A stretch of DNA of 64,000 nt from Saprospiraceae bacterium (GCA_016718205.1 JADKEB010000020.1:26527-90526), one strand, 5' to 3'; positions 1 to 9,484 are shown, counted from the first letter of the stretch. Translations and numbers: made by a program. Notes: generated by a model not told the origin, from the letters alone.

Positions 1-546
1 CCTCAGTGACTCTATCAGTGCGGTCTCTTCGCCACAGATATAAGCTCCTGCTCCGGGATGTACAAACAGATCCAGATTGTATCCTGATCCTTTTATATTT
101 TTACCTAAAAGCCCGTTGGCATAGGCTTCTTTGATAGCTTTTTCCAATATTCTAAGGATAAACATATACTCCCCGCGTATGTAAATATAACTGGTGTTGC
201 AACCTAAAGCATAACTGGAAAGTATCATACCTTCGATCAATAAATGCGGGTTTTTTTCCATCAGCAATCGATCTTTAAATGTACCGGGTTCACTTTCGTC
301 TGCATTGCAGAGTAAATACCTTGGTTTATCTGTTGACTTATCAAGAAAAGTCCACTTTAGTCCGGTGGAAAAACCAGCACCGCCACGTCCCCTAAGGCCT
401 GAAATTTTTACTTCTTCCGTCACTTCATCCGGAGACATTCTTGAAAGCACTTTATCCAGTGACCTATATCCACCGAGCATAATATAGCCTGATATGTTTG
501 TGATTTCTGGATTATCTATATTTTGCAGTAACAACGTCTTTCCCAT
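1..546 (-). CDS. nuoF: NADH-quinone oxidoreductase subunit F, C-terminus off the window
   Basis: This is the FMN- and NADH-binding subunit of complex I, which takes electrons from NADH at the cytoplasmic arm. Only the first 182 codons are present; the reading frame runs open through base 1. The glycine-rich nucleotide-binding motif GRGGAGF is at residues 53-59 and [13 protein letters not shown] at 81-93, both diagnostic of the NuoF/HoxF family. The start ATG lies 5 bases after the nuoE stop, so it is the last visible gene of the nuo operon. The [4Fe-4S] cysteines expected near the C-terminus are outside the window. Confidence 0.95.
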   Translation of the reverse strand, partial: MGKTLLLQNIDNPEITNISGYIMLGGYRSLDKVLSRMSPDEVTEEVKISGLRGRGGAGFSTGLKWTFLDKSTDKPRYLLCNADESEPGTFKDRLLMEKNPHLLIEGMILSSYALGCNTSYIYIRGEYMFILRILEKAIKEAYANGLLGKNIKGSGYNLDLFVHPGAGAYICGEETALIESLR

Positions 547-551
547 ATCAA

Positions 552-1049
552 TTAATTATCGTTGGATGATATTGTACATTGGATGATTATTTCGTCTATC
601 TTGTCTTTAGTAAGGTGTTCATAATATTGTTCACCCATCTGAAACATAGGAGCATAACCACATGCTCCAAGGCATTCCACGGTCTTCAAGGTAAATAATC
701 CGTCTGAGGTGGTTTCACCCACTTTGATACCGAGTTTGGATTCAAGATATTCTACTGTTTTTTCAGCACCACAGATCATACACGGTCCGGTATGGCAAAC
801 TTCGATCAAATACTTTCCTACAGGTTTGGTATGGTACATGGAGTAAAAAGTAGCCACTTCGTACACTTCTATTGGCTTTATTTCAAGAATTTCAGCCACC
901 TTATCCATCACGTCCACAGATAGGTAGTTGGATTCTTTCTGCACTATATGAAGTACAGGCAGTAAGGCTGATTTTTTTCTTTCAGACGGATACTGGCCTA
1001 TAATCCTCTGGATTTCTGACATTGACTCCTGTGAAAATTGAATATTCAT
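552..1049 (-). CDS. nuoE: NADH-quinone oxidoreductase subunit E
   Basis: This is the thioredoxin-fold [2Fe-2S] subunit (cluster N1a) that partners NuoF in the NADH dehydrogenase module. The four cluster cysteines are visible as C85-x4-C90 and C126-x3-C130, the family pattern. At 165 residues it is a normal length, with the helical N-terminal region followed by the thioredoxin-like domain. It sits between nuoD and nuoF on the same strand with short spacers, so it is co-transcribed with them. Confidence 0.96.
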   Translation of the reverse strand: MNIQFSQESMSEIQRIIGQYPSERKKSALLPVLHIVQKESNYLSVDVMDKVAEILEIKPIEVYEVATFYSMYHTKPVGKYLIEVCHTGPCMICGAEKTVEYLESKLGIKVGETTSDGLFTLKTVECLGACGYAPMFQMGEQYYEHLTKDKIDEIIIQCTISSNDN

Positions 1050-1082
1050 TTATTTTTTCTTCTACGTTTACACTCAATAAAA

Positions 1083-2323
1083 TTAAGCATCCAACTCTCC
1101 TGCTATGACATTCATGCTACTCATCGTCAGAATAGCATCACTCAACATGGATCCTTTTATCATTTCCGGATAAGCTTGATAATATATAAAACAGGGTCTT
1201 CTGAAATGAAGTCTGTAAGGCTGCCTTCCGCCATCACTTACCAGGTAGAATCCTAATTCGCCATTTCCACCTTCTACACTTTGATACACCTGACCCTTTG
1301 GCACATTAATTTCACCCATTACAATTTTGAAATGCCAGATAAGACCTTCCATGGAATTATACACGTCTTCTTTAGGGGGTAAATAAAACTCCGGAACATC
1401 TGCATGAAAATCACCTTCCGGCAATTTGTCCAGAGCTTGTCGTATAATGCTCAGACTTTGCCACATCTCTTCCTGCCGCACACAAAACCTATCATAAGTA
1501 TCTCCGTTGCTTCCGATCGGAATAGTAAAGTCAAAATCTTCATAGGAACAGTAAGGTGTCATCACACGTACATCATAATCTACTCCCGCAGCCCGAAGAT
1601 TGGGTCCTGTAAAACCATAATCCAATGCTCTTTCAGCTGAAATACCGCCCACATTTACAGTCCTATCCATAAATATCCTGTTTCTCATTACCAATTTTTC
1701 AAATTCTTTGAGTGCTTCCAGGGATTTCTTTTCAGCAAATTATTGATCTTATCAAATACTTTTTGTGAGAAGTCTCTTTCAAAACCTCCTATCCTCCCTA
1801 TGTTGGTAGTAAGTCTTGCTCCGCAGATTTCTTCATAAATTTCATAAATCTTTTCTCGCCACTGAAAAACATACAGAAACCCTGTCATAGCACCAGTATC
1901 TACAGCCACTACACTATTACAAATGATATGGTCAGAAATTCTGGCCAGTTCCATAATAATGACACGCAGATAATCCAGCCTTTTGGGTGTTTTAACGCCT
2001 AATAGTTTTTCGACGGTCAGATGCCACCCAATATTATTTATGGGAGATGAACAATAATTCAATCTGTCAGTAATCGTAGTGATCTGATAAAATGGTCTGT
2101 TTTCTGCTAATTTTTCGAATGCCCTGTGGATATAGCCAATGGTCGGCTGAGCATCAACGATAACTTCACCATTCATTTTTAAAATATTCTGAAAAATACC
2201 ATGGGTGGCAGGGTGTGTAGGGCCCAGATTTAGATAGTTGTATTGATTTAATTCTTGTTCTGATTGCTCTTTACCATTCAGAACATGGTATTTTTTAAAA
2301 TTATCGTCCGAAATATTTATCAT
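1083..2323 (-). CDS. nuoD: NADH-quinone oxidoreductase subunit D, frameshifted
   Basis: This is the 49 kDa subunit of complex I, which lines the quinone site. The N-terminal part carries the NLGPTHPATHG motif and the C-terminal part carries VMRNRIFMDRT and a normal end. The two parts are in different frames. Removal of one T from the coding-strand run (seen as AAA at 1737-1739) explains the break: adding one base restores a continuous product through AEKKSLEALKEFEKLVMRN, about 410 residues, the usual length. The nuoC stop overlaps the start by 23 bases. The break is probably a sequence error, since neighbouring subunits look functional. Confidence 0.9.
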
Positions 2324-2807
2324 CTTTATCTGTTCTGGTAGCGTCTACTAAAGGATATTGTTTTAATAATGGGTGGTAGTCCATGTCTTCTACATTTAAA
2401 ATAATCCTAAGATCAGGATGTCCAGTAAATTTAACACCGTAAAATTCGAAGGTTTCCCTTTCCATCCAATTGGCAGCAGGAAAAACTGATGTCAAAGTTG
2501 GAATTTCAGGGTTGCTTATAGGCAAAAATACATGAATCCGAAATCTTACATTATTTGTTAAGCTATGTAAATGATACACTACTGACGATTCGCGGTCTTT
2601 TTGGTCGGGAAAATGCACACCACAAAGACTGGTTAAAAAATTAAATCTTAGTGTCTCGTCCACTTTCAACCAAGATATGAGTTCAATAATGATGGCTTTT
2701 TCTACGACTACATCCAGTGTATCATAACTCTCTTCAATACTTATGATTTGTGTACCAAATTTTTGTATCATCTGCTCACTCAATACTTGATTGTCAACTT
2801 TTGTCAT
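2301..2807 (-). CDS. nuoC: NADH-quinone oxidoreductase subunit C
   Basis: This is the 30 kDa subunit that stabilises the peripheral arm of complex I. The family signature ERETFEFYGVKFTGHPDLR and the following DYHPLLKQYPL stretch are near the C-terminus. At 168 residues it is a free-standing NuoC, not the NuoCD fusion of enterobacteria. Its stop overlaps the nuoD start and its ATG shares a base with the nuoB stop, which indicates tight translational coupling. Confidence 0.95.
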   Translation of the reverse strand: MTKVDNQVLSEQMIQKFGTQIISIEESYDTLDVVVEKAIIIELISWLKVDETLRFNFLTSLCGVHFPDQKDRESSVVYHLHSLTNNVRFRIHVFLPISNPEIPTLTSVFPAANWMERETFEFYGVKFTGHPDLRIILNVEDMDYHPLLKQYPLVDATRTDKDDKYFGR

Positions 2808-3355
2808 TAGTCTATTTGATATTGATGAAGTAAATGGTTGTATTCAGGTGAATTTCTTCGTCTTAATGGTTCGTTTTTGATCAATTCCTGAATTTTTAGT
2901 ATCCCATCCAGAATGGCTTCAGGTGGTGGTGGACAGCCGGGCACATACACATCTACCGGTATCACTTTATCTATACCCTGTAAGACGGAATACGTGTCAA
3001 ATATTCCACCACTACTGGCACATGCTCCTACAGCAATCACCCATTTAGGCTCAGCCATCTGGGTATAAACTTGCTTCAGCACGGGACCCATTTTTTTTGC
3101 AATAGTACCCATGACCATCAATAAGTCAGCTTGCCTGGGAGAAAAACTTAATCTTTCTGCTCCGAATCTGCCCAAATCATAGGTAGAAGCCATGGTAGCC
3201 ATAAACTCTATACCGCAGCAAGATGTAGCAAAAGGCAGCGGCCAAATGGAATTTGCTCTGGCAAGTCCGATGACTTTTTCTATTTGTGTCAATCCGTATC
3301 CTTCCCCTGTATGCATTTCAGGACCATCAGCTGGATGTATGATTTTTACCCCCAT
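2807..3355 (-). CDS. nuoB: NADH-quinone oxidoreductase subunit B
   Basis: This subunit holds cluster N2, the last [4Fe-4S] centre before quinone. The expected ligands are all present: the C46-C47 pair in [12 protein letters not shown]112 in GACASSGG and C141 in VPGCPP. It is 182 residues, normal for the family. The gene overlaps nuoA at its start and nuoC at its stop. Confidence 0.97.
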   Translation of the reverse strand: MGVKIIHPADGPEMHTGEGYGLTQIEKVIGLARANSIWPLPFATSCCGIEFMATMASTYDLGRFGAERLSFSPRQADLLMVMGTIAKKMGPVLKQVYTQMAEPKWVIAVGACASSGGIFDTYSVLQGIDKVIPVDVYVPGCPPPPEAILDGILKIQELIKNEPLRRRNSPEYNHLLHQYQID

Positions 3356-3730
3356 TTTAGTGCTCCTTTTTTTATAACGTAATAATAACCTAGCATAAAC
3401 GGTGTGATGAAAATGATCATTTTTAATAATCCCCCATAGCCCAATTCTCTAAAATTTACTGCCCATGGATAGAAAAAAATAATTTCAATATCAAATAAAA
3501 CAAAAAGAATAGCTGCGAGGAAATATTTTACTGAAAAAGGAAGTCTTGCACTACCAATAGAATCCAAACCACATTCAAAACTTTGCAGTTTCTCCCCCTT
3601 TCCTCTTTGGACCCACAGCATGCGAAAGGATGAAAGTACCTGCTACAAACCCGGTAACCAGTATAAATTGCACTAAAATGGCGAAATAATCAAATTTAAT
3701 ATTATCCAGACCTGACATCTCCATATGCAT
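3346..3730 (-). CDS. nuoA: NADH-quinone oxidoreductase subunit A, frameshifted
   Basis: This is a membrane subunit of complex I with three transmembrane helices. The downstream frame gives the conserved [22 protein letters not shown] and a third hydrophobic helix. The upstream frame gives the N-terminal helix ([16 protein letters not shown]) and [10 protein letters not shown]. They are separated by one extra base in the C5 run at 3594-3598 (G5 on the coding strand); with G4 the protein is a continuous, typical length of about 128 residues. Three in-frame ATGs compete for the start (3730, 3724, 3718); the longest is chosen. Most likely a homopolymer error. Confidence 0.85.
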
Positions 3731-3765
3731 AAAATTTTTCTAATTATAGCCTATATATAAGAATG

Positions 3766-3773
3766 CAAAGATA
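3766..3773 (-). promoter_or_regulatory. Candidate -7 box of the nuo operon
   Basis: On the minus strand this reads TATCTTTG, matching the Bacteroidota TAnnTTTG -7 element, 36 bases before the nuoA start. No convincing -33 TTTG is seen at the expected distance. Confidence 0.45.
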
Positions 3774-4006
3774 GTACTTAAGGAATAAATAAGTTTTTAA
3801 TTTGTTCAATTTAACATCCCATTAATTATACAAACCATTGAATCACAACGCTAGAAGATAAGACTAATATTAATGTAAAAAGAAAGCAACAACGCGCCGA
3901 AACGAGCAGGCTATATAAATTCAATCTTGAAATAGACATAAAAAGACTTCAATGAGTGACTCGATAAGGGTGATAGTCGCTTCGCTACTGGAAGTACACC
4001 GGTAAG

Positions 4007-4030
4007 AACAATATTATACAGAATGGGCAT
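4007..4030 (+). repeat. Upstream site of a cassette-like pair
   Basis: AACAATATTATACAGAATGG resembles the left arm of the structured element at 4361-4484 (AACAGCATATTTAAGAAATGG) in the same orientation. The two copies flank the small gene between them. This is consistent with, but does not prove, recombination-mediated insertion of that gene. Confidence 0.35.
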
Positions 4031-4343
4031 GAACAAATTTTTTAACCTAATGATGTCAGATTTTAAAGTTTTCGTGGAACTTGAAGATGATTGGGAACGT
4101 TTTGAAAAGAACAAACCTTACAAAGCATTTATTGAAGTAGAAGTAAAATGTCCTGCTTTTTTCCTTAATTCACTTTGTTTGGATCTGGAAAGCTCACCGG
4201 ACATTTCTACAGGTGCTAAATATGTATTATACACTTTAGAAAATAGAGGACACGGTCCTTGGGATGCTATTGTAAATGGAAAAAAATTGGAAGAACTTTC
4301 ATTCGATTTTATAGTTGAGCAACAGAAAATTATTGTAGAATAA
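4023..4343 (+). CDS. Orphan small hypothetical protein
   Basis: A 106-residue cytoplasmic protein with no recognised family. It is rich in acidic and aromatic residues, and the stretch TLENRGHGPWDAIVNGKKLE looks like a folded, conserved segment. There is no signal peptide or membrane helix. Alternative starts are 4029 and 4050; the 5' end overlaps the repeat at 4007-4030, so a later start is possible. It is flanked by related repeats like a mobile cassette. An overlapping minus-strand frame (3911-4114) is considered spurious. Confidence 0.6.
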   Translation: MGMNKFFNLMMSDFKVFVELEDDWERFEKNKPYKAFIEVEVKCPAFFLNSLCLDLESSPDISTGAKYVLYTLENRGHGPWDAIVNGKKLEELSFDFIVEQQKIIVE

Positions 4344-4360
4344 TGAGAAAAACTACTGCC

Positions 4361-4484
4361 AACAGCATATTTAAGAAATGGCGGATTTAGTGCTAAAAGT
4401 AAACTTTGTGCATCAAATAAAGTTAAGTGCTAAAATGAAACATCCGTTTTCAAAAGCCGCCACTTCATAAATATGCAAACCGTT
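4361..4484 (+). repeat. Structured inverted-repeat element after the orphan gene
   Basis: Two 20-base arms (4365-4384 and 4457-4476) are inverted repeats with two mismatches, bounded by AAC on the left and GTT on the right. Inside are two direct copies of GTGCTAAAA and a second small stem (AAACTTT/AAAGTT). The architecture recalls integron attC-type foldable sites, but the core boxes do not match the R'/R'' consensus. Confidence 0.6.
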
Positions 4485-4521
4485 CCTATTTTCAATTTAT
4501 CAAGCATAATTGAAAATTACA

Positions 4522-4662
4522 TCAGGCAGTAATTTCAAAAGTATAAACCGAAAAGTAGAAGTGTATTTCTATCACTTCAGTTGAGCGCAGAAATTTCTTT
4601 TCGTCCGTGGGAATTTTGGCTAAAGTGGATATTGCTTCAATATTGTATTCTTTATAGATCAT
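4522..4662 (-). CDS. Possible 46-residue protein
   Basis: An ATG-initiated frame of 46 codons starting MIYKEYNIEA and ending YTFEITA. It is mixed in composition, with a clean stop, and diverges from the ATPase gene at 4761. It could be a genuine small gene, the tail of a lost one, or chance. No family is recognised. Confidence 0.3.
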   Translation of the reverse strand: MIYKEYNIEAISTLAKIPTDEKKFLRSTEVIEIHFYFSVYTFEITA

Positions 4663-4734
4663 TATTAAATTTATATTGTATTATATAAAGAACAATTATT
4701 AACACATTTTGCTTTTTACATAGATCATTTACAG

Positions 4735-4742
4735 TACCTTTG
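4735..4742 (+). promoter_or_regulatory. Candidate -7 box for the AAA ATPase gene
   Basis: TACCTTTG fits the TAnnTTTG consensus, with TTTG at 4708-4711 as a loosely spaced -33 element (23 bases). It sits 18 bases before the ATG at 4761 and supports that start over any upstream alternative codon. Confidence 0.5.
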
Positions 4743-4760
4743 TATATAAAATGTACACCA

Positions 4761-5957
4761 ATGGACTTTTTACCTCTAATACACCAACAATACTTAAGAA
4801 ATCTAAAATCATCCTTTAAAAGGGATCTCCTGGAACAAATAGACTGGAATAACAGAATGATAGGAGTCACAGGCGCCAGGGGTGTAGGCAAAACAACACT
4901 ATTGCTACAATACATTTCCCAAGCTTTTGGATACAGCGATGATGTTTTGTATTTGACCATGGATCATATACATTTGAGTGGTGTGTCTTTATTGGAGATC
5001 GCCACATACCACACGGGCAAAGGAGGTACTCATCTTTTCATTGACGAAATTCACAAAAGTAGAAACTGGAGCAGCGAGTTAAAAACGATATACGATTTGT
5101 ATCCTGAACTGAAGATTATCTTTACAAGTTCTTCCATACTGGAAATTTATAAAGGACAAGCAGATCTGAGCAGAAGAGTTATACTATACGATATGAATGG
5201 TCTGTCATTCAGAGAGTTTCTACAAATTGAAGAAGGAATAAAATTGGAACATTATACCCTAAAAGATGTCATTGCCCACCATCAGGATATCACACATAGC
5301 ATTTTAAACAAAGGCATCAAACCGTTGAAATATTTCAAAAATTATCTTAATTATGGTTACTATCCTTTTTATCTTGAAAACCAATCTGCCTACCCTATAA
5401 AACTATTAAATCTTATAAATCTTACACTAGAGATAGATTTAGTTAGTATCAAAAATGTGGATCCGGTTAGTATTCCCAAACTTAAAAAGTTGATCAATCT
5501 ACTGGCTTCATCTGTTCCTTTTCAACCGAATATAAGCAAACTTGCCGGAAGCATTGAAATCACCAGAAATACTCTTTTACAATATCTCCAATATTTAGCT
5601 CAGGCCAAGATACTTAATTTACTGCAGGATAGCGGAAGCAGCTACAGTTATATCGCTAAACCAGAAAAAGTATTGTTGCACAATCCAAATCTCATGTCAT
5701 GTCTCCAACCAAATAGTGTTAACCTTGGTAGTATGAGGGAGACTTTTTTTGTGAATGCTATATCTGCCTTATATCAAATCAATACAACCAGTCAAGGTGA
5801 TTTTGTTGTGGAGGATAAATATAGATTTGAAGTCGGTGGGGCTAACAAAACAAACAAACAAATTGCAGGATTGGAAGATAGTTATTTGGTAGTAGATGAT
5901 ATTGAGATTGGCAGCAGAAATAAAATCCCTTTGTGGCTATTTGGATTTTTTGGTTGA
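4761..5957 (+). CDS. AAA family ATPase (AAA_14/DUF4143 type)
   Basis: A P-loop ATPase of about 398 residues. Walker A is GARGVGKTT at residues 38-46, and Walker B is THLFIDEIHK at about 90-99. The C-terminal half resembles the DUF4143-type region of this family, with a helix-turn-helix-like stretch (ISKLAGSIEITRNTLLQYLQ) and a nuclease-fold-like end (RFEVGGANKTNKQI). The biological role of this family is generally unknown. The ATG at 4761 is preferred because the upstream extension would need a non-ATG start lying within the -7 box. It stands alone between noncoding stretches. Confidence 0.85.
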   Translation: MDFLPLIHQQYLRNLKSSFKRDLLEQIDWNNRMIGVTGARGVGKTTLLLQYISQAFGYSDDVLYLTMDHIHLSGVSLLEIATYHTGKGGTHLFIDEIHKSRNWSSELKTIYDLYPELKIIFTSSSILEIYKGQADLSRRVILYDMNGLSFREFLQIEEGIKLEHYTLKDVIAHHQDITHSILNKGIKPLKYFKNYLNYGYYPFYLENQSAYPIKLLNLINLTLEIDLVSIKNVDPVSIPKLKKLINLLASSVPFQPNISKLAGSIEITRNTLLQYLQYLAQAKILNLLQDSGSSYSYIAKPEKVLLHNPNLMSCLQPNSVNLGSMRETFFVNAISALYQINTTSQGDFVVEDKYRFEVGGANKTNKQIAGLEDSYLVVDDIEIGSRNKIPLWLFGFFG

Positions 5958-6672
5958 CAGGAACCTGACTTTGAATATGAGATTTTATGTCACTTTTAAT
6001 CAACCGAAATACATGCAAAATAGATAAAAATAAATGCAGGATCAGAGGGTTCAAGTCCGTAAATAGTCGTAAATTTGCCTGAATTGTATGCGACTATGCA
6101 GCGACAAAAAGACATATGAAGATATGTTTGATATAGTGACTGTACCAGCCAGATCACAAATCATAACGCCAAATAGAAGTAAAATTCTGTTTGGCGTTTG
6201 TTTTTCAAGGAGTTATGAATGTCGAAACAACTAATTTCAAGTATTTTATACTAAAATTTATGCGCCAATATGACACAATTCTAAAAATCACCTATTATTT
6301 GTGACAATATTGCGACAATTTTCTTCCCGATAAAACTGTCGCAAATGTTTTTAGAAGGCTTTTCAATAGAAAATGTTTGCTTTTTGTGATCAATTCAGAA
6401 TGTCCGAATGTTGTTAATTTGCTCTCTCGTAACTACGTAGTTACGCTCTCTTTAATTTTTACAAGCCATCTTTCAAGCTGCTTTTCTAACTGCCATTGGT
6501 GAAATCCTATATTTTTACTATCGTACCAGTTTCTGATTTCTGCCGTCAGATCTACTGCTTGTCGCAAAGTTGGAAATTTTTGATATTTGTAAGTCTATAC
6601 CACCAGATGTCCCGACGGAACTGAAAGGTAATTCACTTCGATCAAGCAGCGCTTGAAAGGCAGCGGTGCAAA
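5958..6672. other. Long intergenic stretch
   Basis: No intact gene is seen. It contains a rho-independent-like hairpin (6165-6206), an imperfect hairpin TGCGACAATTTT / AAAACTGTCGCA at 6311-6343 with further GCGAC motifs nearby, and on the minus strand a short open fragment of about 50 codons (6436-6593) ending LERWLVKIKESVTT that may be the tail of a lost gene. Confidence 0.5.
6165..6206 (+). terminator. Rho-independent-type terminator
   Basis: A perfect 9-base stem AACGCCAAA / TTTGGCGTT with a 16-base loop, followed by TGTTTTT. It could end transcription from the ATPase gene, although that gene stops about 200 bases upstream. Confidence 0.6.
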
Positions 6673-7128
6673 CTATTCCGAACGATGGTTACGTTTTACA
6701 TTATTTTCCAAAGCAGTGATGATCTTAAGCACGATTCCTTTTTCAAAACAAGACACCAGGTATCCTTCATTAAATCTGTCTGCCCTGATGATGGTGGTCA
6801 ACAGTTTACATAATGATATGACATCTAAAGTATTATAAACTAAGTCAGCATTCAGTAATATGCTTTTCCCTTCTGACCATGATGCCCAGTCAAAAACCGG
6901 TGTAAGTTGAAGGGTCAAAATAACATGGACTGCTTTTTCTACAATTTCTGATTTCTCCCAATAAGGGAAAGTAAATACTCCTGTATCTAGCTGTTCGCCT
7001 CCGCATAAGGTACCATAATTTTCAGCAATGGCGATTTCAGTTTTTAAAGAAAATAATTTATTCCAATCTGCTATTGACAACTGATTGATGTGATTATCGA
7101 AATCTTTGATATCGATCATACCTACCAC
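6673..7128 (-). CDS. DUF6508-like protein
   Basis: A 151-residue cytoplasmic protein. The segment LTPVFDWASWSEG followed by a helical C-terminus (CKLLTTIIRADRFNEG) resembles DUF6508 proteins, whose function is not known. The start codon overlaps the last codons of the upstream oxidoreductase gene by 7 bases; an alternative ATG is at 7119. Translational coupling with the oxidoreductase is likely, but a shared function is not implied. Confidence 0.7.
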   Translation of the reverse strand: MVGMIDIKDFDNHINQLSIADWNKLFSLKTEIAIAENYGTLCGGEQLDTGVFTFPYWEKSEIVEKAVHVILTLQLTPVFDWASWSEGKSILLNADLVYNTLDVISLCKLLTTIIRADRFNEGYLVSCFEKGIVLKIITALENNVKRNHRSE

Positions 7129-8543
7129 CCTAGCCGTGGCTCCCTTTTCACCAGGCTATTGGCCATATCCACGTTGGTGACTTTCATGTTTTGGGCATCC
7201 CATAGGAGTTTTCGGCGAGCAGGATATTTATCGTTTTCCTTGAGATAATAACTCCTCATAGCCAGCACACCCAGCAACATAGCTTCTGTAAATGGTCCTG
7301 CATAATCAAATGGTGAACTAACCGTAGCATTGTCATAACCTTTTAAACAGGCATTGACCCACTGAAGATAATGTCCCTCAGGAACACGTGCCTCCTTCTC
7401 AGGAACTACCAGATCTTTCATGAGTGAAGTCGGAAGCAATCGGGGATTCTGACCGTAGCAGTCTGCCATCAGTTTTCCTTTAGTCCCTTCAAATATGATA
7501 CCTCCATCCCAGCCTCCTAAAGCTTCATCTGCACCAAGTTCTTCTGGCCTTTCAGGTTTTAACCCACCATCTATCCAGGTGAGCTTTATGTCTGGTTTGC
7601 CATTTTTGCCGGGGAAAGTAAAGTACATCATTGATGCAGAAGGAAAGGCTTCCGGAATCATCATCTCCTGAAAAAATCCGGACCATGGAGTAGCAAAACT
7701 ACACTCCACATCGGATGGATAATCAATAGGTAAAATTCTGAATGCGGGATCCATAATATGGCATGCCATATCGCCCACAGCACCAGTACCAAATGCTGTC
7801 CATCCTCTCCAGCCGAATGGTACATACATTTTATTGTACATAGTTTGTGGAGCCGGACCTAACCATAAGTTCCAATCCAATTCCTTTGGTATCCGTTGTT
7901 TTTCTTTTGGCGCAGATATTCCTTGCACCCATACTGGTCGATTTGTCCATGCTGTCACTCTGGTGACATCCCCGATCAATCCCGCATCATACATTTCTTT
8001 CATTTTTCGGACGTCATTTCCCGATCCTCCCTGATTTCCCATCTGGGTCACCACTTTATGCTTCCGGGCTGCTTCAGTCAGCATTCGGGCTTCATGTATG
8101 CTCCATGTCAGCGGCTTCTGCACGTAGACATGTTTTCCTTTTTCGATGGCTGCAAGAGCTGCTACTGCGTGGGTATGATCCGGAGTGGATACAGTGACTG
8201 CATCTATGTTTTTGTGCTCTATATCCAGCATTTTCCTGAAGTCCTTGTAAAACTTTGCTCCAGGAAAATTTTGTTTGGATTTAACAGCCTGCCTGTCATC
8301 TACATCGCATAGAAATGACACTTTTACATTAGGGCTTTTGGCACATTCAGTGAGATCACTTGCACCCTTGCCACCTGCACCGATACCTGCAAGATACAGG
8401 GTATCACTTGGTGGTATATGGCGACTACCTCCCAAAACAAAACTGGGTACAATTGTAAATGCAGAAGCGGTTATCGCAGATTGTTTTATAAACTTCCTGC
8501 GACCCAAATTATTTTCTTTTTGATTGTGGCTTTTCGATGACAT
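7122..8543 (-). CDS. Gfo/Idh/MocA family oxidoreductase, Tat-exported
   Basis: An NAD(P)-dependent sugar-type dehydrogenase of 473 residues. A twin-arginine signal (RRKFIKQS at residues 15-22, then a hydrophobic stretch) predicts folded export to the periplasm. A Rossmann region follows with GIGAGGKGASD, then CDVDD and STPDHTH. The usual EKP lysine motif appears as QKP in YVQKPLT, as is common in the Tat-exported subgroup. The substrate cannot be told from sequence; relatives act on modified sugars and polyols. The downstream DUF6508-like gene overlaps it. Confidence 0.9.
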   Translation of the reverse strand: MSSKSHNQKENNLGRRKFIKQSAITASAFTIVPSFVLGGSRHIPPSDTLYLAGIGAGGKGASDLTECAKSPNVKVSFLCDVDDRQAVKSKQNFPGAKFYKDFRKMLDIEHKNIDAVTVSTPDHTHAVAALAAIEKGKHVYVQKPLTWSIHEARMLTEAARKHKVVTQMGNQGGSGNDVRKMKEMYDAGLIGDVTRVTAWTNRPVWVQGISAPKEKQRIPKELDWNLWLGPAPQTMYNKMYVPFGWRGWTAFGTGAVGDMACHIMDPAFRILPIDYPSDVECSFATPWSGFFQEMMIPEAFPSASMMYFTFPGKNGKPDIKLTWIDGGLKPERPEELGADEALGGWDGGIIFEGTKGKLMADCYGQNPRLLPTSLMKDLVVPEKEARVPEGHYLQWVNACLKGYDNATVSSPFDYAGPFTEAMLLGVLAMRSYYLKENDKYPARRKLLWDAQNMKVTNVDMANSLVKREPRLGW

Positions 8544-8932
8544 AACTTTATAATTCTATATGAAATGCCAAATTATAAAAAAAACTGAAATTATAATATT
8601 ATACTCAAAATAAAAATTTATTCATATTGAGTATAATGGCGATAGAATTATTTTAATAGTAAAGACATGTGCATCAACGTCTTTATAAAAAAATAATTCT
8701 CGTCGGCATACCTCAGACGAATTTTATAAAAGCAACATAAAAATCCGAGTGGAATAAACAGGTCTGAAATTATTGAATGGGAAAATACTTATAAAATTTG
8801 ATTACCAAAACACCATTTCGTAATTCAAAATTAGTGATTTATGGGAAATTTTTACCAACAACCAACAACACCTTGATATTCAATTGATGTTTTTACCCAA
8901 AGTCCTATATATCATGCTGATTTTTAGGGTAA
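8544..8932. other. Intergenic region with inverted repeats
   Basis: An AT-rich gap between two minus-strand genes. It contains a perfect 11-base inverted repeat ATTATACTCAA / TTGAGTATAAT (8598-8608 and 8627-8637), a 7-base stem TAAAGAC / GTCTTTA (8660-8685) followed by an A-rich run, and no credible gene. The repeats may be an operator or terminator. Confidence 0.4.
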
Positions 8933-9484
8933 CTATTGGGAACTTAGCTTTATATTTGGTATCACAATTTTATAGTAATTCTTTAGTGTTTTATTGGAAA
9001 GAATATTTTCAATTTTTTGCACTTCCAAAACAGGTTGTTTTACTGTATTATTTGATGCCACTTCAGTAACTTGTTCCACAGCAGTAGTTTTCACATTCTC
9101 AGACCATTGAGCAGTCAAATCTTTTGTTTTCAAATTACTAGTGCCTGACTTAACAACTCTTTTCTTTGATTGAAAAAGTTTTACTTTAGTATCTACAACG
9201 GCAGCCTTTTTATCTTCATGTATAAAACCGGAAGCTGTAGTGACAATTTCATTACTCTTAATTAATGAACTTTCAAGACTCTCTTTGATTTCATCATTAT
9301 TAAAATAGCCGTACGTCATAATTCCCGAAAGAAATAATGCAAAGAAAGCAAACAGAACCCAAATTACTCTAAATTCATTTTTTTTCTCCGGCATGCGGGA
9401 TTCTATTTTGTCCCAAATGTCATCAGGAACATCAGCCACATGATGATAAAGTTTGGTTTTAACAATTTTATTTAATGTATTCAT
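8933..9484 (-). CDS. Probable membrane-bound anti-sigma factor
   Basis: A 183-residue protein whose start overlaps the stop of the ECF sigma gene by four bases (ATGA), the classical sigma/anti-sigma arrangement. The first 38 residues would be cytoplasmic (VADVPDDIWDKIESRMPEKK). One transmembrane helix follows at about 41-61, then a Lys/Thr-rich periplasmic tail of about 120 residues. No zinc-binding anti-sigma motif is seen, so the assignment rests on topology and gene order. Confidence 0.65.
   Translation of the reverse strand: MNTLNKIVKTKLYHHVADVPDDIWDKIESRMPEKKNEFRVIWVLFAFFALFLSGIMTYGYFNNDEIKESLESSLIKSNEIVTTASGFIHEDKKAAVVDTKVKLFQSKKRVVKSGTSNLKTKDLTAQWSENVKTTAVEQVTEVASNNTVKQPVLEVQKIENILSNKTLKNYYKIVIPNIKLSSQ

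Noticed and set aside
3911..4114. 67-codon minus-strand frame
   Set aside because: Overlaps the more protein-like plus-strand gene at 4023-4343 and has biased Ser/Lys composition.
4361..4484. Canonical integron attC site
   Set aside because: AAC and GTT bound the palindrome, but the RYYYAAC and GTTRRRY boxes do not match, so it is reported only as attC-like.
6030..6060. GGGTTCAAGTCC resembling a tRNA T-arm, perhaps a tRNA remnant or attachment site
   Set aside because: The flanks do not pair as a T-stem and no acceptor or anticodon arm is present. No second copy was seen in the window.
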